This document shows, piece after piece, positions 1 to 5,819 of a stretch of 14,901 nucleotides of DNA. The stretch comes from Candidatus Omnitrophota bacterium. Its GTDB lineage: Bacteria > Omnitrophota > Gorgyraeia > Aquiviventales > Aquiviventaceae. The position numbers and the translations under genes were made by a program. The stretch spans positions 1-14,901 of the forward strand of contig JACQHS010000052.1 of assembly GCA_016198915.1 (NCBI GenBank), written 5' to 3'. How positions within the stretch are numbered: the first letter of the stretch is position 1; each line of letters begins with the position of its first letter. Under the pieces are notes generated by a model. The model was given only the letters and a program-made list of their open reading frames with translations. It did no database searches and had not been told where the DNA came from.

Positions 1-162
1 GATCGGTGGATGACCGGTGAGTCGGCGCTGGAGGAGGACGGCTTGCCTGTGATTGCAGTCATTGAGCGCGACGAGCCGCGCGGCATGGCGATAGTCCCGC
101 TGCAGAGCGCGGGCCAGTTGCGAACCGATGGTGCCGCAGCCGACGAGGCCGACACGCACCAT
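1..162 (-). CDS. nadX: Aspartate dehydrogenase-like NAD(P)-binding protein, N-terminal part only
   Basis: Only the first 54 codons lie in the window; the gene runs off the left edge. The protein starts MVRVGLVGCGTIGSQLARAL, a Rossmann-fold start with the glycine motif GCGTIG at residues 8-13. This form is typical of the homoserine/aspartate dehydrogenase NAD-binding family and closest in feel to L-aspartate dehydrogenase (NadX), which oxidises aspartate to iminoaspartate for quinolinate and NAD synthesis. The ATG at 162-160 shares its A with the panD stop (TAATG), so translation is probably coupled to panD. The neighbour PanD also uses aspartate, which supports the call. The catalytic domain is not visible, so another small NAD-dependent dehydrogenase cannot be excluded. 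Confidence 0.6.
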   Translation of the reverse strand, partial: MVRVGLVGCGTIGSQLARALQRDYRHAARLVALNDCNHRQAVLLQRRLTGHPPI

Positions 163-542
163 TACGCGATGAGCTGGCTGACCTCCGTCACCACCTGGAG
201 GATGCGGTTACGCTCATCGACGGTCACGATCTTCGGGGCAAACGAGTCCAGTTCCGACGGTTCCAGCTGGACGTACGAAATGACGATGATCTTATCGCCG
301 GGGGCCACGAGCCGCGCGGCCGCCCCGTTCACGCACACGGTCCCGGAGCCCGGCGCCCCCTCGATGCAGTAGGTGACCAGGCGAGCCCCGTTCGTCACAT
401 CCACGACGTGGACCTGCTCGTACGGCAGCAGGTCTGCCGCCTTCATGAGATCGGCGTCCACGGTCAGGCTGCCGGGGTATTCGACGTTGGCGTCGGTGAC
501 CGTCGCCCGGTGGATCTTCGATTTGCACACGGTTCGCAGCAT
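162..542 (-). CDS. panD: Aspartate 1-decarboxylase (pyruvoyl enzyme)
   Basis: PanD decarboxylates L-aspartate to beta-alanine, one half of pantothenate, in the cytoplasm. The 126-residue length matches the family. The zymogen self-cleavage pair is present as Gly24-Ser25 in EYPGSLTVD; Ser25 would become the pyruvoyl group. Lys9, Tyr22, Arg54, Tyr58 and Asn72 all fall at the positions known for the E. coli active site, so the enzyme should be functional. The ATG at 542-540 lies 24 bases after the panC stop, with no strong Shine-Dalgarno sequence. The TAA stop overlaps the start of the downstream dehydrogenase by one base. Assignment is essentially certain. Confidence 0.97.
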   Translation of the reverse strand: MLRTVCKSKIHRATVTDANVEYPGSLTVDADLMKAADLLPYEQVHVVDVTNGARLVTYCIEGAPGSGTVCVNGAAARLVAPGDKIIVISYVQLEPSELDSFAPKIVTVDERNRILQVVTEVSQLIA

Positions 543-566
543 CAGCGGAGTTTCTCGACGAGGGTA

Positions 567-1415
567 TTATGACACGTCGACGAGAAGATTGTCAATGAGT
601 CGTGTGCGCCCGATCCAGACGGCGACGAGCAGCGCCACGCACCCCCGCAGGCGCCTCACGGGAGCCAGGGTCGCTGCGTCCACCGCGACGACGTAGTCAA
701 TCCGCGCACTGGGGATTGCCTTGATCAGCCGACGCATGCGGGCCGCAACGGCGGAGGCCCGCCGTTCCCCTGTCCGAATCCGCTCGCGTCCTGCGCGCAA
801 GGCGCGCCAGAGCACCGCGGCCTGCCGTCGCTGCTCGACGCGCAGGTACCGGTTGCGCGAGCTCATGGCGACACCGTCTCGTTCGCGCACCGTCGGCAGG
901 ACATGCAGACGAACGTCCAGGCACAGATCCTTCACGAGCCGCTTGATGACGAGCGTTTGCTGGTAATCCTTCTGGCCGAAGTAGGCGTGTGTCGGCTTCG
1001 TGAGATGAAAGAGTGCGGCCACGACTGTCGCCACGCCGCGGAAATGGCCGGGGCGGAAGCGCCCTTCCAAGCGTTCACCGATCGGACCGACGTCGATCGT
1101 CGTCCCGAAGCCCGTGGGGGAGATCTCCTGAACCGAAGGAGCGAACACGATGTCCGCGCCGGCCCGTCGGGCCAGCCGAATGTCGCGGGGGAGATTCCTG
1201 GGGTATCGCCTGAAATCTTCATGGGGACCGAACTGGAGCGGATTGACGAAGATCGTCACGATCACGACGTCATTGGCTTTCACCGCCGCGCGGACGAGCG
1301 AGAGGTGCCCCTCGTGCAGCGCCCCCATCGTTGGGACCACGCCCAGCTGTTTTCCCTGGCGTCGAAGACGCTCTGACCGCGCGGCCATGCGGCGCGCGGC
1401 CCGAATGACGGTCAT
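567..1415 (-). CDS. panC: Pantothenate synthetase (pantoate-beta-alanine ligase)
   Basis: PanC joins pantoate to beta-alanine with ATP through a pantoyl-adenylate. The protein has 282 residues, normal for the family. Visible motifs in order are PTMGALHEGH (28-37, with the nucleotide-binding His34 and His37), NPLQFGPHED (58-67), EGRFRPGHFRGV (117-128), FGQKDYQQ (146-153) and AMSSRN (183-188). The C-terminal domain ends with the usual RLIDN. The ATG at 1415-1413 overlaps the folK stop by four bases (ATGA), and there is no clear Shine-Dalgarno, so translation is likely coupled. The beta-alanine supplier PanD follows directly. panB, needed for pantoate, is not in the window. The second half is unusually arginine-rich but keeps the conserved positions. 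Confidence 0.97.
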   Translation of the reverse strand: MTVIRAARRMAARSERLRRQGKQLGVVPTMGALHEGHLSLVRAAVKANDVVIVTIFVNPLQFGPHEDFRRYPRNLPRDIRLARRAGADIVFAPSVQEISPTGFGTTIDVGPIGERLEGRFRPGHFRGVATVVAALFHLTKPTHAYFGQKDYQQTLVIKRLVKDLCLDVRLHVLPTVRERDGVAMSSRNRYLRVEQRRQAAVLWRALRAGRERIRTGERRASAVAARMRRLIKAIPSARIDYVVAVDAATLAPVRRLRGCVALLVAVWIGRTRLIDNLLVDVS

Positions 1416-1903
1416 GGAGACACGGGGTGCGCGTGATCCGCAGGCAGATGGATGAGAAGGCTGGAGACGGTCCGGCCCAAGAACGGATGGATGAGATCCG
1501 GAGCCAGCTGCGCCAACGGTTCCAGGACGAAGCGCCGCAGGTGCATCCGGGGGTGAGGAATGATCAGCGATGAGTCGTTGAGCACCGTGTCACCGTAGAG
1601 GAGGATATCAAGATCGATGGGTCGCGGTCCCCAGCGCTCCGATTGCGGCTTGCGTCCCAGCTGTTGCTCAATCGTTTTGAGCGCACTCAGCAACTCGTGT
1701 GGTGCGAGCGCGGTGTCAATCTCCACCACCGTATTGAGGTAGGGGTCTTGGGGCGGCCCGCCCACCGGGCCCGTTTCGATGATGGTGGCCATCTGGACCA
1801 CGTGAACGCCGTCCACCGCGCCGAGCGCCTTGATCGCACTCGAGATGTGCGCCAATCGATCCCCTTCATTCGAACCGACGCCGATAAACACCCGATTCCG
1901 CAT
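1412..1903 (-). CDS. folK: 6-hydroxymethyl-7,8-dihydropterin pyrophosphokinase (HPPK)
   Basis: FolK transfers pyrophosphate from ATP to hydroxymethyl-dihydropterin, the step before dihydropteroate synthase in folate synthesis. From the ATG at 1903 the protein has 163 residues, close to the 159 of E. coli FolK. It begins with the typical VFIGVGSNEGDRL. The family signature WGPRPIDLDIL is at 91-101, with Asp97 and Asp99 as the metal ligands, followed by IPHPRM (115-120). The reading frame stays open 43 codons further upstream, but that part overlaps the aminotransferase gene and has no family similarity, so I use ATG 1903. That start and its GGAG ribosome-binding site (1913-1910) both lie inside a 7-bp tandem repeat. 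The stop overlaps panC by four bases. No folP or folB is nearby; folK next to pan genes is also seen in E. coli. Confidence 0.95.
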   Translation of the reverse strand: MRNRVFIGVGSNEGDRLAHISSAIKALGAVDGVHVVQMATIIETGPVGGPPQDPYLNTVVEIDTALAPHELLSALKTIEQQLGRKPQSERWGPRPIDLDILLYGDTVLNDSSLIIPHPRMHLRRFVLEPLAQLAPDLIHPFLGRTVSSLLIHLPADHAHPVSP

Positions 1904-1927
1904 TCCGAACTCCGAATTCCAAACTCC
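1893..1927 (-). repeat. Degenerate 7-bp tandem repeat, family GGAATTC, at the folK start
   Basis: Five contiguous 7-bp units read, on the minus strand, as variants of GGAATTC (for example GGAGTTC and GGAATGC). The tract fills part of the 34-bp gap between the aminotransferase stop (1938) and folK, and continues into the first folK codons. It contains both a GGAG Shine-Dalgarno-like site and the folK ATG. Confidence 0.8.
1910..1913 (-). promoter_or_regulatory. Ribosome-binding site of folK, inside the repeat
   Basis: GGAG lies six bases upstream of the ATG at 1903 on the minus strand. It belongs to the repeat unit GGAGTTC, and the next unit, GGAATGC, carries the start codon. The spacing supports ATG 1903 over the longer open frame. 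Confidence 0.6.
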
Positions 1928-1937
1928 GTCTTGAGTG

Positions 1938-3131
1938 TTAAAGAATTTTCGAGAGGCGGTTGACCGCTTCTTGCAGACGTTCAGTGGGGACGGTGAGCGA
2001 CATGCGGATGTAGCCTTCGCCGGACGGGCCAAACCCGACGCCGGGCGTCAGGACGACGTGGGCCTGCTCCAGCACGCGCGCCGCAAACGCCATGGACGAC
2101 TCTTTCGTCGGCACGCGCGTCCAGACGTAGAGGCTGGCGGCCGGCTTGGCGACGTTCCAGCCGGCTTCCGCAAGACCTTCGATCAGCAGATCTCGGCGCT
2201 GCTGATACGTCGCGACGGTCTCGCGCAGCAGCGCTTGATCCCCGTCGAGCGCGGCAATCCCGGCCCACTGGATCGGCTGGAAGATGCCGGAATCGAGGTG
2301 GCTCTTGAGGTTGCCAAGGGCCGACACCAGCGCGGCATTGCCGCACACCCAGCCGATCCGCCAGCCGGTCATGTTGTAGGTTTTCGAGAGACTGTGGAAC
2401 TCGACGCCGACGGCTTTCGCCTCGGGCAGCTGCAGGAAGCTGATCGGCTGAGAGCCGTCAAACGCCACCTCCGAGTAGGCCGCATCGTGCGCGATGGCGA
2501 AGTGGAAGTCTTTGGCCAACTCGACCGCTTCCTGAAACTGTTCAGCTGTTGCCACCGCTGCGGTCGGATTGTTCGGGTAGTTCAGAAACATGACTTTCGC
2601 CCGGCGCGCCGCCTTCTGGCTGATCGCCCCGAGATCAGGAAAGAATCCGTTCTCTTCGAGCAGAGGCATGGACACGACCTCAGCACCCGCAAGGATCGTG
2701 CCGCTGCGGTAGGGAGGATAGCAGGGATCCGGCACGAGGACCGCATCGCCAGGGTTGGCCACAGCCAACGGGAAATGCGCGATCCCCTCCTTTGAGCCAA
2801 GGAGCGGAAGGATCTCAGTCTGAGGATCGAGGGCTACGCCGAATCGGCGCTCATACCAGCGGGCGATCGCCTCCCGCAGCTCCCGAATGCCCTCCGTGAA
2901 GCTGTAGCGGTGGTTGGCCGGATCATCAGCGGCCGCTTTGAGCCGTTCAAGGATATGCGGCGGCGTCGGAAGATCCGGGTCGCCCACCCCGAGATCGATG
3001 ACGTCTTTCCCTGCCGCCTGGAGGTTCCGTTTCGCCTTGTCGATCTCGACAAAGAGGTAGGGCGGCAGCTGCTTGACGCGCTCCGCCGGCTCAGACGATC
3101 GGGTTGATGGTGTCTGTGCGGTTTCAGCCAT
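1938..3131 (-). CDS. dapL: LL-diaminopimelate aminotransferase (class I/II PLP aminotransferase)
   Basis: This fold-type I aminotransferase most likely converts tetrahydrodipicolinate to LL-diaminopimelate using glutamate, replacing the DapD-DapC-DapE steps. It has 397 residues. Visible motifs are DLGVGDPDLPTPPH (46-59), GSKEGIAHFPL (112-122), the PLP-binding NYPNNPT (184-190), DAAYSEVAF (216-224), SLSKTYNMTGWRIG (247-260) with Schiff-base Lys250 and Arg258, and a substrate-carboxylate arginine at about 376 in GYIRMSLT. Placement between dapB and folK in a cluster that has dapA, dapB, dapF and lysA but no dapC, dapD or dapE supports the DapL role. The ATG at 3131 lies 18 bases after the dapB stop. 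Specificity among related aminotransferases (alanine, aspartate, DapC-like) is inferred from context and overall motif style. Confidence 0.85.
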   Translation of the reverse strand: MAETAQTPSTRSSEPAERVKQLPPYLFVEIDKAKRNLQAAGKDVIDLGVGDPDLPTPPHILERLKAAADDPANHRYSFTEGIRELREAIARWYERRFGVALDPQTEILPLLGSKEGIAHFPLAVANPGDAVLVPDPCYPPYRSGTILAGAEVVSMPLLEENGFFPDLGAISQKAARRAKVMFLNYPNNPTAAVATAEQFQEAVELAKDFHFAIAHDAAYSEVAFDGSQPISFLQLPEAKAVGVEFHSLSKTYNMTGWRIGWVCGNAALVSALGNLKSHLDSGIFQPIQWAGIAALDGDQALLRETVATYQQRRDLLIEGLAEAGWNVAKPAASLYVWTRVPTKESSMAFAARVLEQAHVVLTPGVGFGPSGEGYIRMSLTVPTERLQEAVNRLSKIL

Positions 3132-3149
3132 CTCACTGACAGGAAGGTT

Positions 3150-3944
3150 CTAACTTGTTGTCGCTTGTTGCTTGTCGCTTGTTGCTTTCAGGACATGCGA
3201 CATATCGTACAGCCCGGGACGCTGGCGGGCGACGAACTGCGCGGCTTTCAACGCTCCGAATACAAACACATCGCGACTCTCGGCACGATGGGTCAGCTCC
3301 AACCGTTCAGACCGCCCAGCAAAAATCACCGTGTGGTCGCCAACGATATCCCCTTCACGGATTGATGTGCATGGGATCTCCTCCGGCACGAGGCGAGATG
3401 GATTCCTCGCTTCTGCGAGAAGCTTCTGCAGGTGCTTGGCAGTCCCACTTGGTTTATCCTTCTTCTCCTTATGATGCGCCTCCACAATGGACACATCATA
3501 GGAAACGCCCAAACGCCTTGCTCCGACTTGGGCTAACTCGAAAAGGACATTCACACCTAAGCTCATATTCGGGCTGAAGACGACAGGGATCTCCTTTGAA
3601 AACGCAGCGACAAGCTCCCGGTCCTCCTCTGGGATTCCCGTCGTTCCGATGACCACGGCTTTCTTGAGCGCTTTGGCATCGCGCAGGTGATCCATCGTCG
3701 CTGCAGGAGTCGTGAACTCGATGAGCACATCCCCGCTTTGTAACGCCATGCGAACATCATCCGTCACCTTGACGCCGACGGTGTGTTTTCCAATGAAGCT
3801 GCCAAGATCTTGCCCAATGGCGGAATGGCCCTTTGTCTCGATCGCTCCTGCCACCACAAAAGGCGGATTGTTGTCGAGCGCCAGTGCCGCAATTCGCGAG
3901 CCCATCCGCCCCCCGCACCCTGAGATCACCAACTTGATGCTCAT
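3150..3944 (-). CDS. dapB: 4-hydroxy-tetrahydrodipicolinate reductase
   Basis: DapB reduces the DapA product to tetrahydrodipicolinate with NAD(P)H. The protein has 264 residues. The dinucleotide-binding GCGGRMGS is at 9-16, IEFTTP at 75-80, and the family signature EAHHKEKKDKPSGTA at 155-169; His157 and Lys161 correspond to the catalytic His159 and Lys163 of E. coli. The natural C-terminus LYDMSHVLK is followed by about eleven extra residues (ATSDKQQATTS) encoded by a 7-bp tandem repeat. The ATG overlaps the dapA stop by four bases. Hand counts over eight 60-base lines (3361-3840) give about 55 % G+C, clearly below neighbours at 60-70 %, and the protein is lysine-rich where its neighbours are arginine-rich. 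It is flanked on both sides by the same repeat family. Confidence 0.97.
   Translation of the reverse strand: MSIKLVISGCGGRMGSRIAALALDNNPPFVVAGAIETKGHSAIGQDLGSFIGKHTVGVKVTDDVRMALQSGDVLIEFTTPAATMDHLRDAKALKKAVVIGTTGIPEEDRELVAAFSKEIPVVFSPNMSLGVNVLFELAQVGARRLGVSYDVSIVEAHHKEKKDKPSGTAKHLQKLLAEARNPSRLVPEEIPCTSIREGDIVGDHTVIFAGRSERLELTHRAESRDVFVFGALKAAQFVARQRPGLYDMSHVLKATSDKQQATTS
3153..3188 (-). repeat. 7-bp tandem repeat, family CAAGCRA, at the 3' end of dapB
   Basis: On the minus strand CAAGCAA and CAAGCGA units alternate; four clear contiguous units lie at 3161-3188, with a degenerate extension to 3153. The tract is translated as the last residues of DapB and stops just before its TAG (3152-3150). 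It belongs to the same family as the tract at 3947-3988. Confidence 0.85.
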
Positions 3945-4870
3945 TTTCGCTTTGTTCTTGTCACTTGTCGCTTGTTGCTTGTTGCTGCTTTTAGCAGCCC
4001 ATACGCCTTCAATGCCTCACGCAAACGGGCCTCGTTCGCCTCAGACATCCCACACAGCGGCAGGCGAAGCTCCGGCGCAATCATTCCCAGCATTCCCATC
4101 GCGGTTTTGACCGGGATCGGGTTCGTTTCAAGAAACATCGCTTTGACCAGCGGCAGCATCTGCTGGTGCCGCCGCACCGCCTCAGTTCGGCGCCCTGCTT
4201 CAAACGCTTCAATCATCGCCGCGACATCCTTGGGCACGAGGTTCGCCACCACCGAAATGACACCGGTGCCGCCAATCGCCAAGACCGGAAGCGTCAGGGC
4301 ATCGTCGCCGGAAATGAGCGCAAGCCGGCCCTCAGTGAGCTGGAGGATTCGGCTCATCTGCTCCAAGTTGCCGCTGGACTCTTTGACCGCCACGATGTTC
4401 TTCACCTGCGCCAGCTGGGCGAACGTCTCCGGTTCGATGTTCACCGCAGTGCGCGACGCAATGTTGTAGAGCACCAGCGGGATGTCCACCGCCTCGGCCA
4501 CTGCTTTGAAGTGAAGATAGAGCCCGCGCTGCGTCGGCTTGTTGTAGTAGGGCGAGATCAGCAGGGCCGCATCCGCGCCGGCCTGCTTAGCATGCTTCGT
4601 CAAGCGGATCGCTTCCCGGGTGTTGTTCGATCCGGTCCCCGCGATGACCGCAATCCGTCCCCGCGCGGCTTGCACCGTGAGGTCAATGACACGATCGTGC
4701 TCCTCAAAGGAGAGCGTGGCGGATTCCCCCGTCGTCCCGCACGGCACGATCGCGCTCGTACCCGAACTGACGTGCAGTTCGATGAGTCGTTTCAGCGCCG
4801 GCTCATCGATTTTGTCGTCTCGAAACGGCGTGACGAGCGCGACCATCGATCCTTTGAACGAACAACGCAT
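3941..4870 (-). CDS. dapA: 4-hydroxy-tetrahydrodipicolinate synthase
   Basis: DapA condenses pyruvate with aspartate semialdehyde, the first committed lysine/DAP step. From ATG 4870 the protein has 309 residues. Thr46-Thr47 in CGTTGES, Tyr109, Tyr135, Arg140 and the Schiff-base Lys163 in VAVKESSGN match E. coli Thr44-45, Tyr107, Tyr133, Arg138 and Lys161 with a constant offset of two, so the active site is intact. A GTG at 4891 would overlap the dapF stop, but ATG 4870 is preceded by a strong GAGAGGAG at 5-base spacing and gives the usual N-terminus, so I choose it. The normal end at about AYGLL (residue 293) is followed by sixteen repeat-encoded residues (KAATSNKRQVTRTKRK). The TGA overlaps the dapB ATG by four bases. 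Confidence 0.97.
   Translation of the reverse strand: MRCSFKGSMVALVTPFRDDKIDEPALKRLIELHVSSGTSAIVPCGTTGESATLSFEEHDRVIDLTVQAARGRIAVIAGTGSNNTREAIRLTKHAKQAGADAALLISPYYNKPTQRGLYLHFKAVAEAVDIPLVLYNIASRTAVNIEPETFAQLAQVKNIVAVKESSGNLEQMSRILQLTEGRLALISGDDALTLPVLAIGGTGVISVVANLVPKDVAAMIEAFEAGRRTEAVRRHQQMLPLVKAMFLETNPIPVKTAMGMLGMIAPELRLPLCGMSEANEARLREALKAYGLLKAATSNKRQVTRTKRK
3947..3988 (-). repeat. 7-bp tandem repeat, family CAAGCRA, at the dapA-dapB junction
   Basis: Four contiguous 7-bp units lie at 3961-3988, variants of CAAGCAA, CAAGCGA and CAAGTGA on the minus strand, followed by two decayed units up to the dapB start. The tract is wholly coding: it forms the lysine- and arginine-rich tail of DapA and ends next to the ATGA overlap with dapB. 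It is the same family as at 3153-3188, so dapB lies between two direct copies. Confidence 0.85.
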
Positions 4871-4875
4871 CCTTG

Positions 4876-4883
4876 CTCCTCTC
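4876..4883 (-). promoter_or_regulatory. Ribosome-binding site of dapA
   Basis: GAGAGGAG ends five bases before the ATG at 4870. It is one of the best Shine-Dalgarno matches in the window and decides the dapA start against the upstream GTG at 4891. It lies in the 17-base gap after the dapF stop. Confidence 0.8.
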
Positions 4884-4887
4884 ACGG

Positions 4888-5709
4888 TCACTGGACCGTT
4901 CCCTCACAAATCCGGCGGGCGCGGCCTTCCAGCACAAGGTCCGTCACCGCAACGCCTCGGCCGGACCCAGCGACGGCAAATGAAACGGTCATCAGGTCTC
5001 CGCTGCGCGCCTCAACGGTGACGCGATGTCTCTTCCGTCGGTCCCGCGATCCGTTGGCGAGGACATAGGCCACGGCAGAGGCGGCCACCCCGGTCCCGCA
5101 GGCCAGCGTTTCGGCTTCCACGCCGCGCTCGTAGGTGCGCACGCGAAGCCGCTTCGTAGCGGCCGACGGCTGGATAAAATCGACGTTGGTCCCGCCCGGC
5201 GAAAACGCCCGGTGAGACCGCAGCGCCCGGCCCAGCTCATCCACCGCGAGGCGGTCAAGCTGCGTAACCGGGACAACCGTATGCGGCACGCCGGTATTGA
5301 GATGGGTGGCGCGCAGCGTCTGTCCGTTGACGCGCAGCGACAAATCCATCCGCAGACGTGTGGGATTGGTCATGCGCATCGCCACCCGGTTGTACCGCAC
5401 CGTGGCCGACAACAAACCGGCGTTGGTCTCAATGGTCACGTGGCGGCGCTTCAGATACACCGCCACGCACCGCGCGCCGTTGCCGCACATGCTGGCTTCA
5501 GACCCGTCGGGATTGAAGACCCGCATCCTGACGTCCGCCTTCCTGGAAGGCTCGAGGATCAGCAGGCCGTCGGCTCCGACACCGTCATGCCGGTCGCACA
5601 CAGCGCGGCTCATGGCCGTCCAGGGAAGCATCCGGCGTGGGCGCCGACGGCGCGTATCAATGATCAGAAAGTCATTACCCGCCGAGACCATTTTCGTAAA
5701 CGGGATCAT
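4888..5709 (-). CDS. dapF: Diaminopimelate epimerase
   Basis: DapF converts LL-diaminopimelate to the meso form by a two-cysteine mechanism without cofactor. From ATG 5709 the protein has 273 residues and starts MIPFTKMVSAGNDF, as expected for the family. The catalytic cysteines are Cys75 in MCGNGARC and Cys204 in ACGTGVAAS, and the protein ends with the usual EG-type C-terminus (RRICEGTVQ). A TTG at 5754 would add fifteen residues, but these are encoded by the inserted palindromic element and are unlike any DapF N-terminus, so I reject it as the main start. The element separates dapF from lysA by 106 bases; before insertion the two genes would have overlapped as ATGA. AGGG in the element end, six bases before the ATG, may now act as a poor ribosome-binding site. 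Confidence 0.95.
   Translation of the reverse strand: MIPFTKMVSAGNDFLIIDTRRRRPRRMLPWTAMSRAVCDRHDGVGADGLLILEPSRKADVRMRVFNPDGSEASMCGNGARCVAVYLKRRHVTIETNAGLLSATVRYNRVAMRMTNPTRLRMDLSLRVNGQTLRATHLNTGVPHTVVPVTQLDRLAVDELGRALRSHRAFSPGGTNVDFIQPSAATKRLRVRTYERGVEAETLACGTGVAASAVAYVLANGSRDRRKRHRVTVEARSGDLMTVSFAVAGSGRGVAVTDLVLEGRARRICEGTVQ
5705..5709 (-). other. Target-site duplication, dapF copy
   Basis: ATGAT on the minus strand directly follows the palindromic element and contains the dapF start codon. An identical ATGAT is at 5819-5815 on the other side of the element. Because both the element end and the host sequence carry CCC, the visible direct repeat can be read as up to eight bases. Confidence 0.7.
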
Positions 5710-5814
5710 CCCACGCCCTGCCTGCCCCGCAGACCTGCGGGGCGAAAACTCCAAGAGGTGTCCAGGCGCTTAGTTTTCGCGGCTCGCCGCAGGCGAGCCC
5801 AGGCAGGGCGTGGG
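5710..5814. mobile_element. 105-bp MITE-like palindromic element between lysA and dapF
   Basis: The element has perfect 15-bp terminal inverted repeats, CCCACGCCCTGCCTG at 5710-5724 and its complement at 5800-5814. Inside each arm is a self-contained hairpin: CCCCGCAG/CTGCGGGG at 5725-5742 and GGCTCGCC/GGCGAGCC at 5781-5799. A second inverted pair, GCGAAAACT, is at 5742-5750 and 5772-5780, around a 21-base centre. The fold is therefore cloverleaf-like. There is no meaningful ORF, so it is non-autonomous. It is flanked by ATGAT on both sides (5705-5709 and 5815-5819), as after transposition. I cannot name the family or the mobilising transposase; a REP/BIME-type element is the main alternative. 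Confidence 0.75.
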
Positions 5815-5819
5815 ATCAT
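5815..5819 (-). other. Target-site duplication, lysA copy
   Basis: ATGAT on the minus strand overlaps the last bases of lysA and includes its TGA stop (5818-5816). It matches the ATGAT at 5709-5705. Joining the flanks through a single copy gives an ATGA stop-start overlap of lysA and dapF. Confidence 0.7.

Noticed and set aside
552..586. Small hairpin between panC and panD (TTCTCG with CGAGAA)
   Set aside because: The stem is short with a bulge and has no U-run; it is likely chance in a GC-rich spacer.
1935..2795. Long plus-strand ORFs, for example 1935-2795, 5026-5856, 10696-11553 and 12767-13552
   Set aside because: They lie antisense to well-recognised genes, have arginine/histidine-rich sequences without family motifs, and arise readily in high-GC coding DNA.
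5710..5754. TTG at 5754 as the dapF start, giving a 288-residue protein
   Set aside because: The extra residues are encoded by the palindromic element and differ from the conserved DapF start; ATG 5709 gives the standard N-terminus. I keep it only as a possible secondary start.
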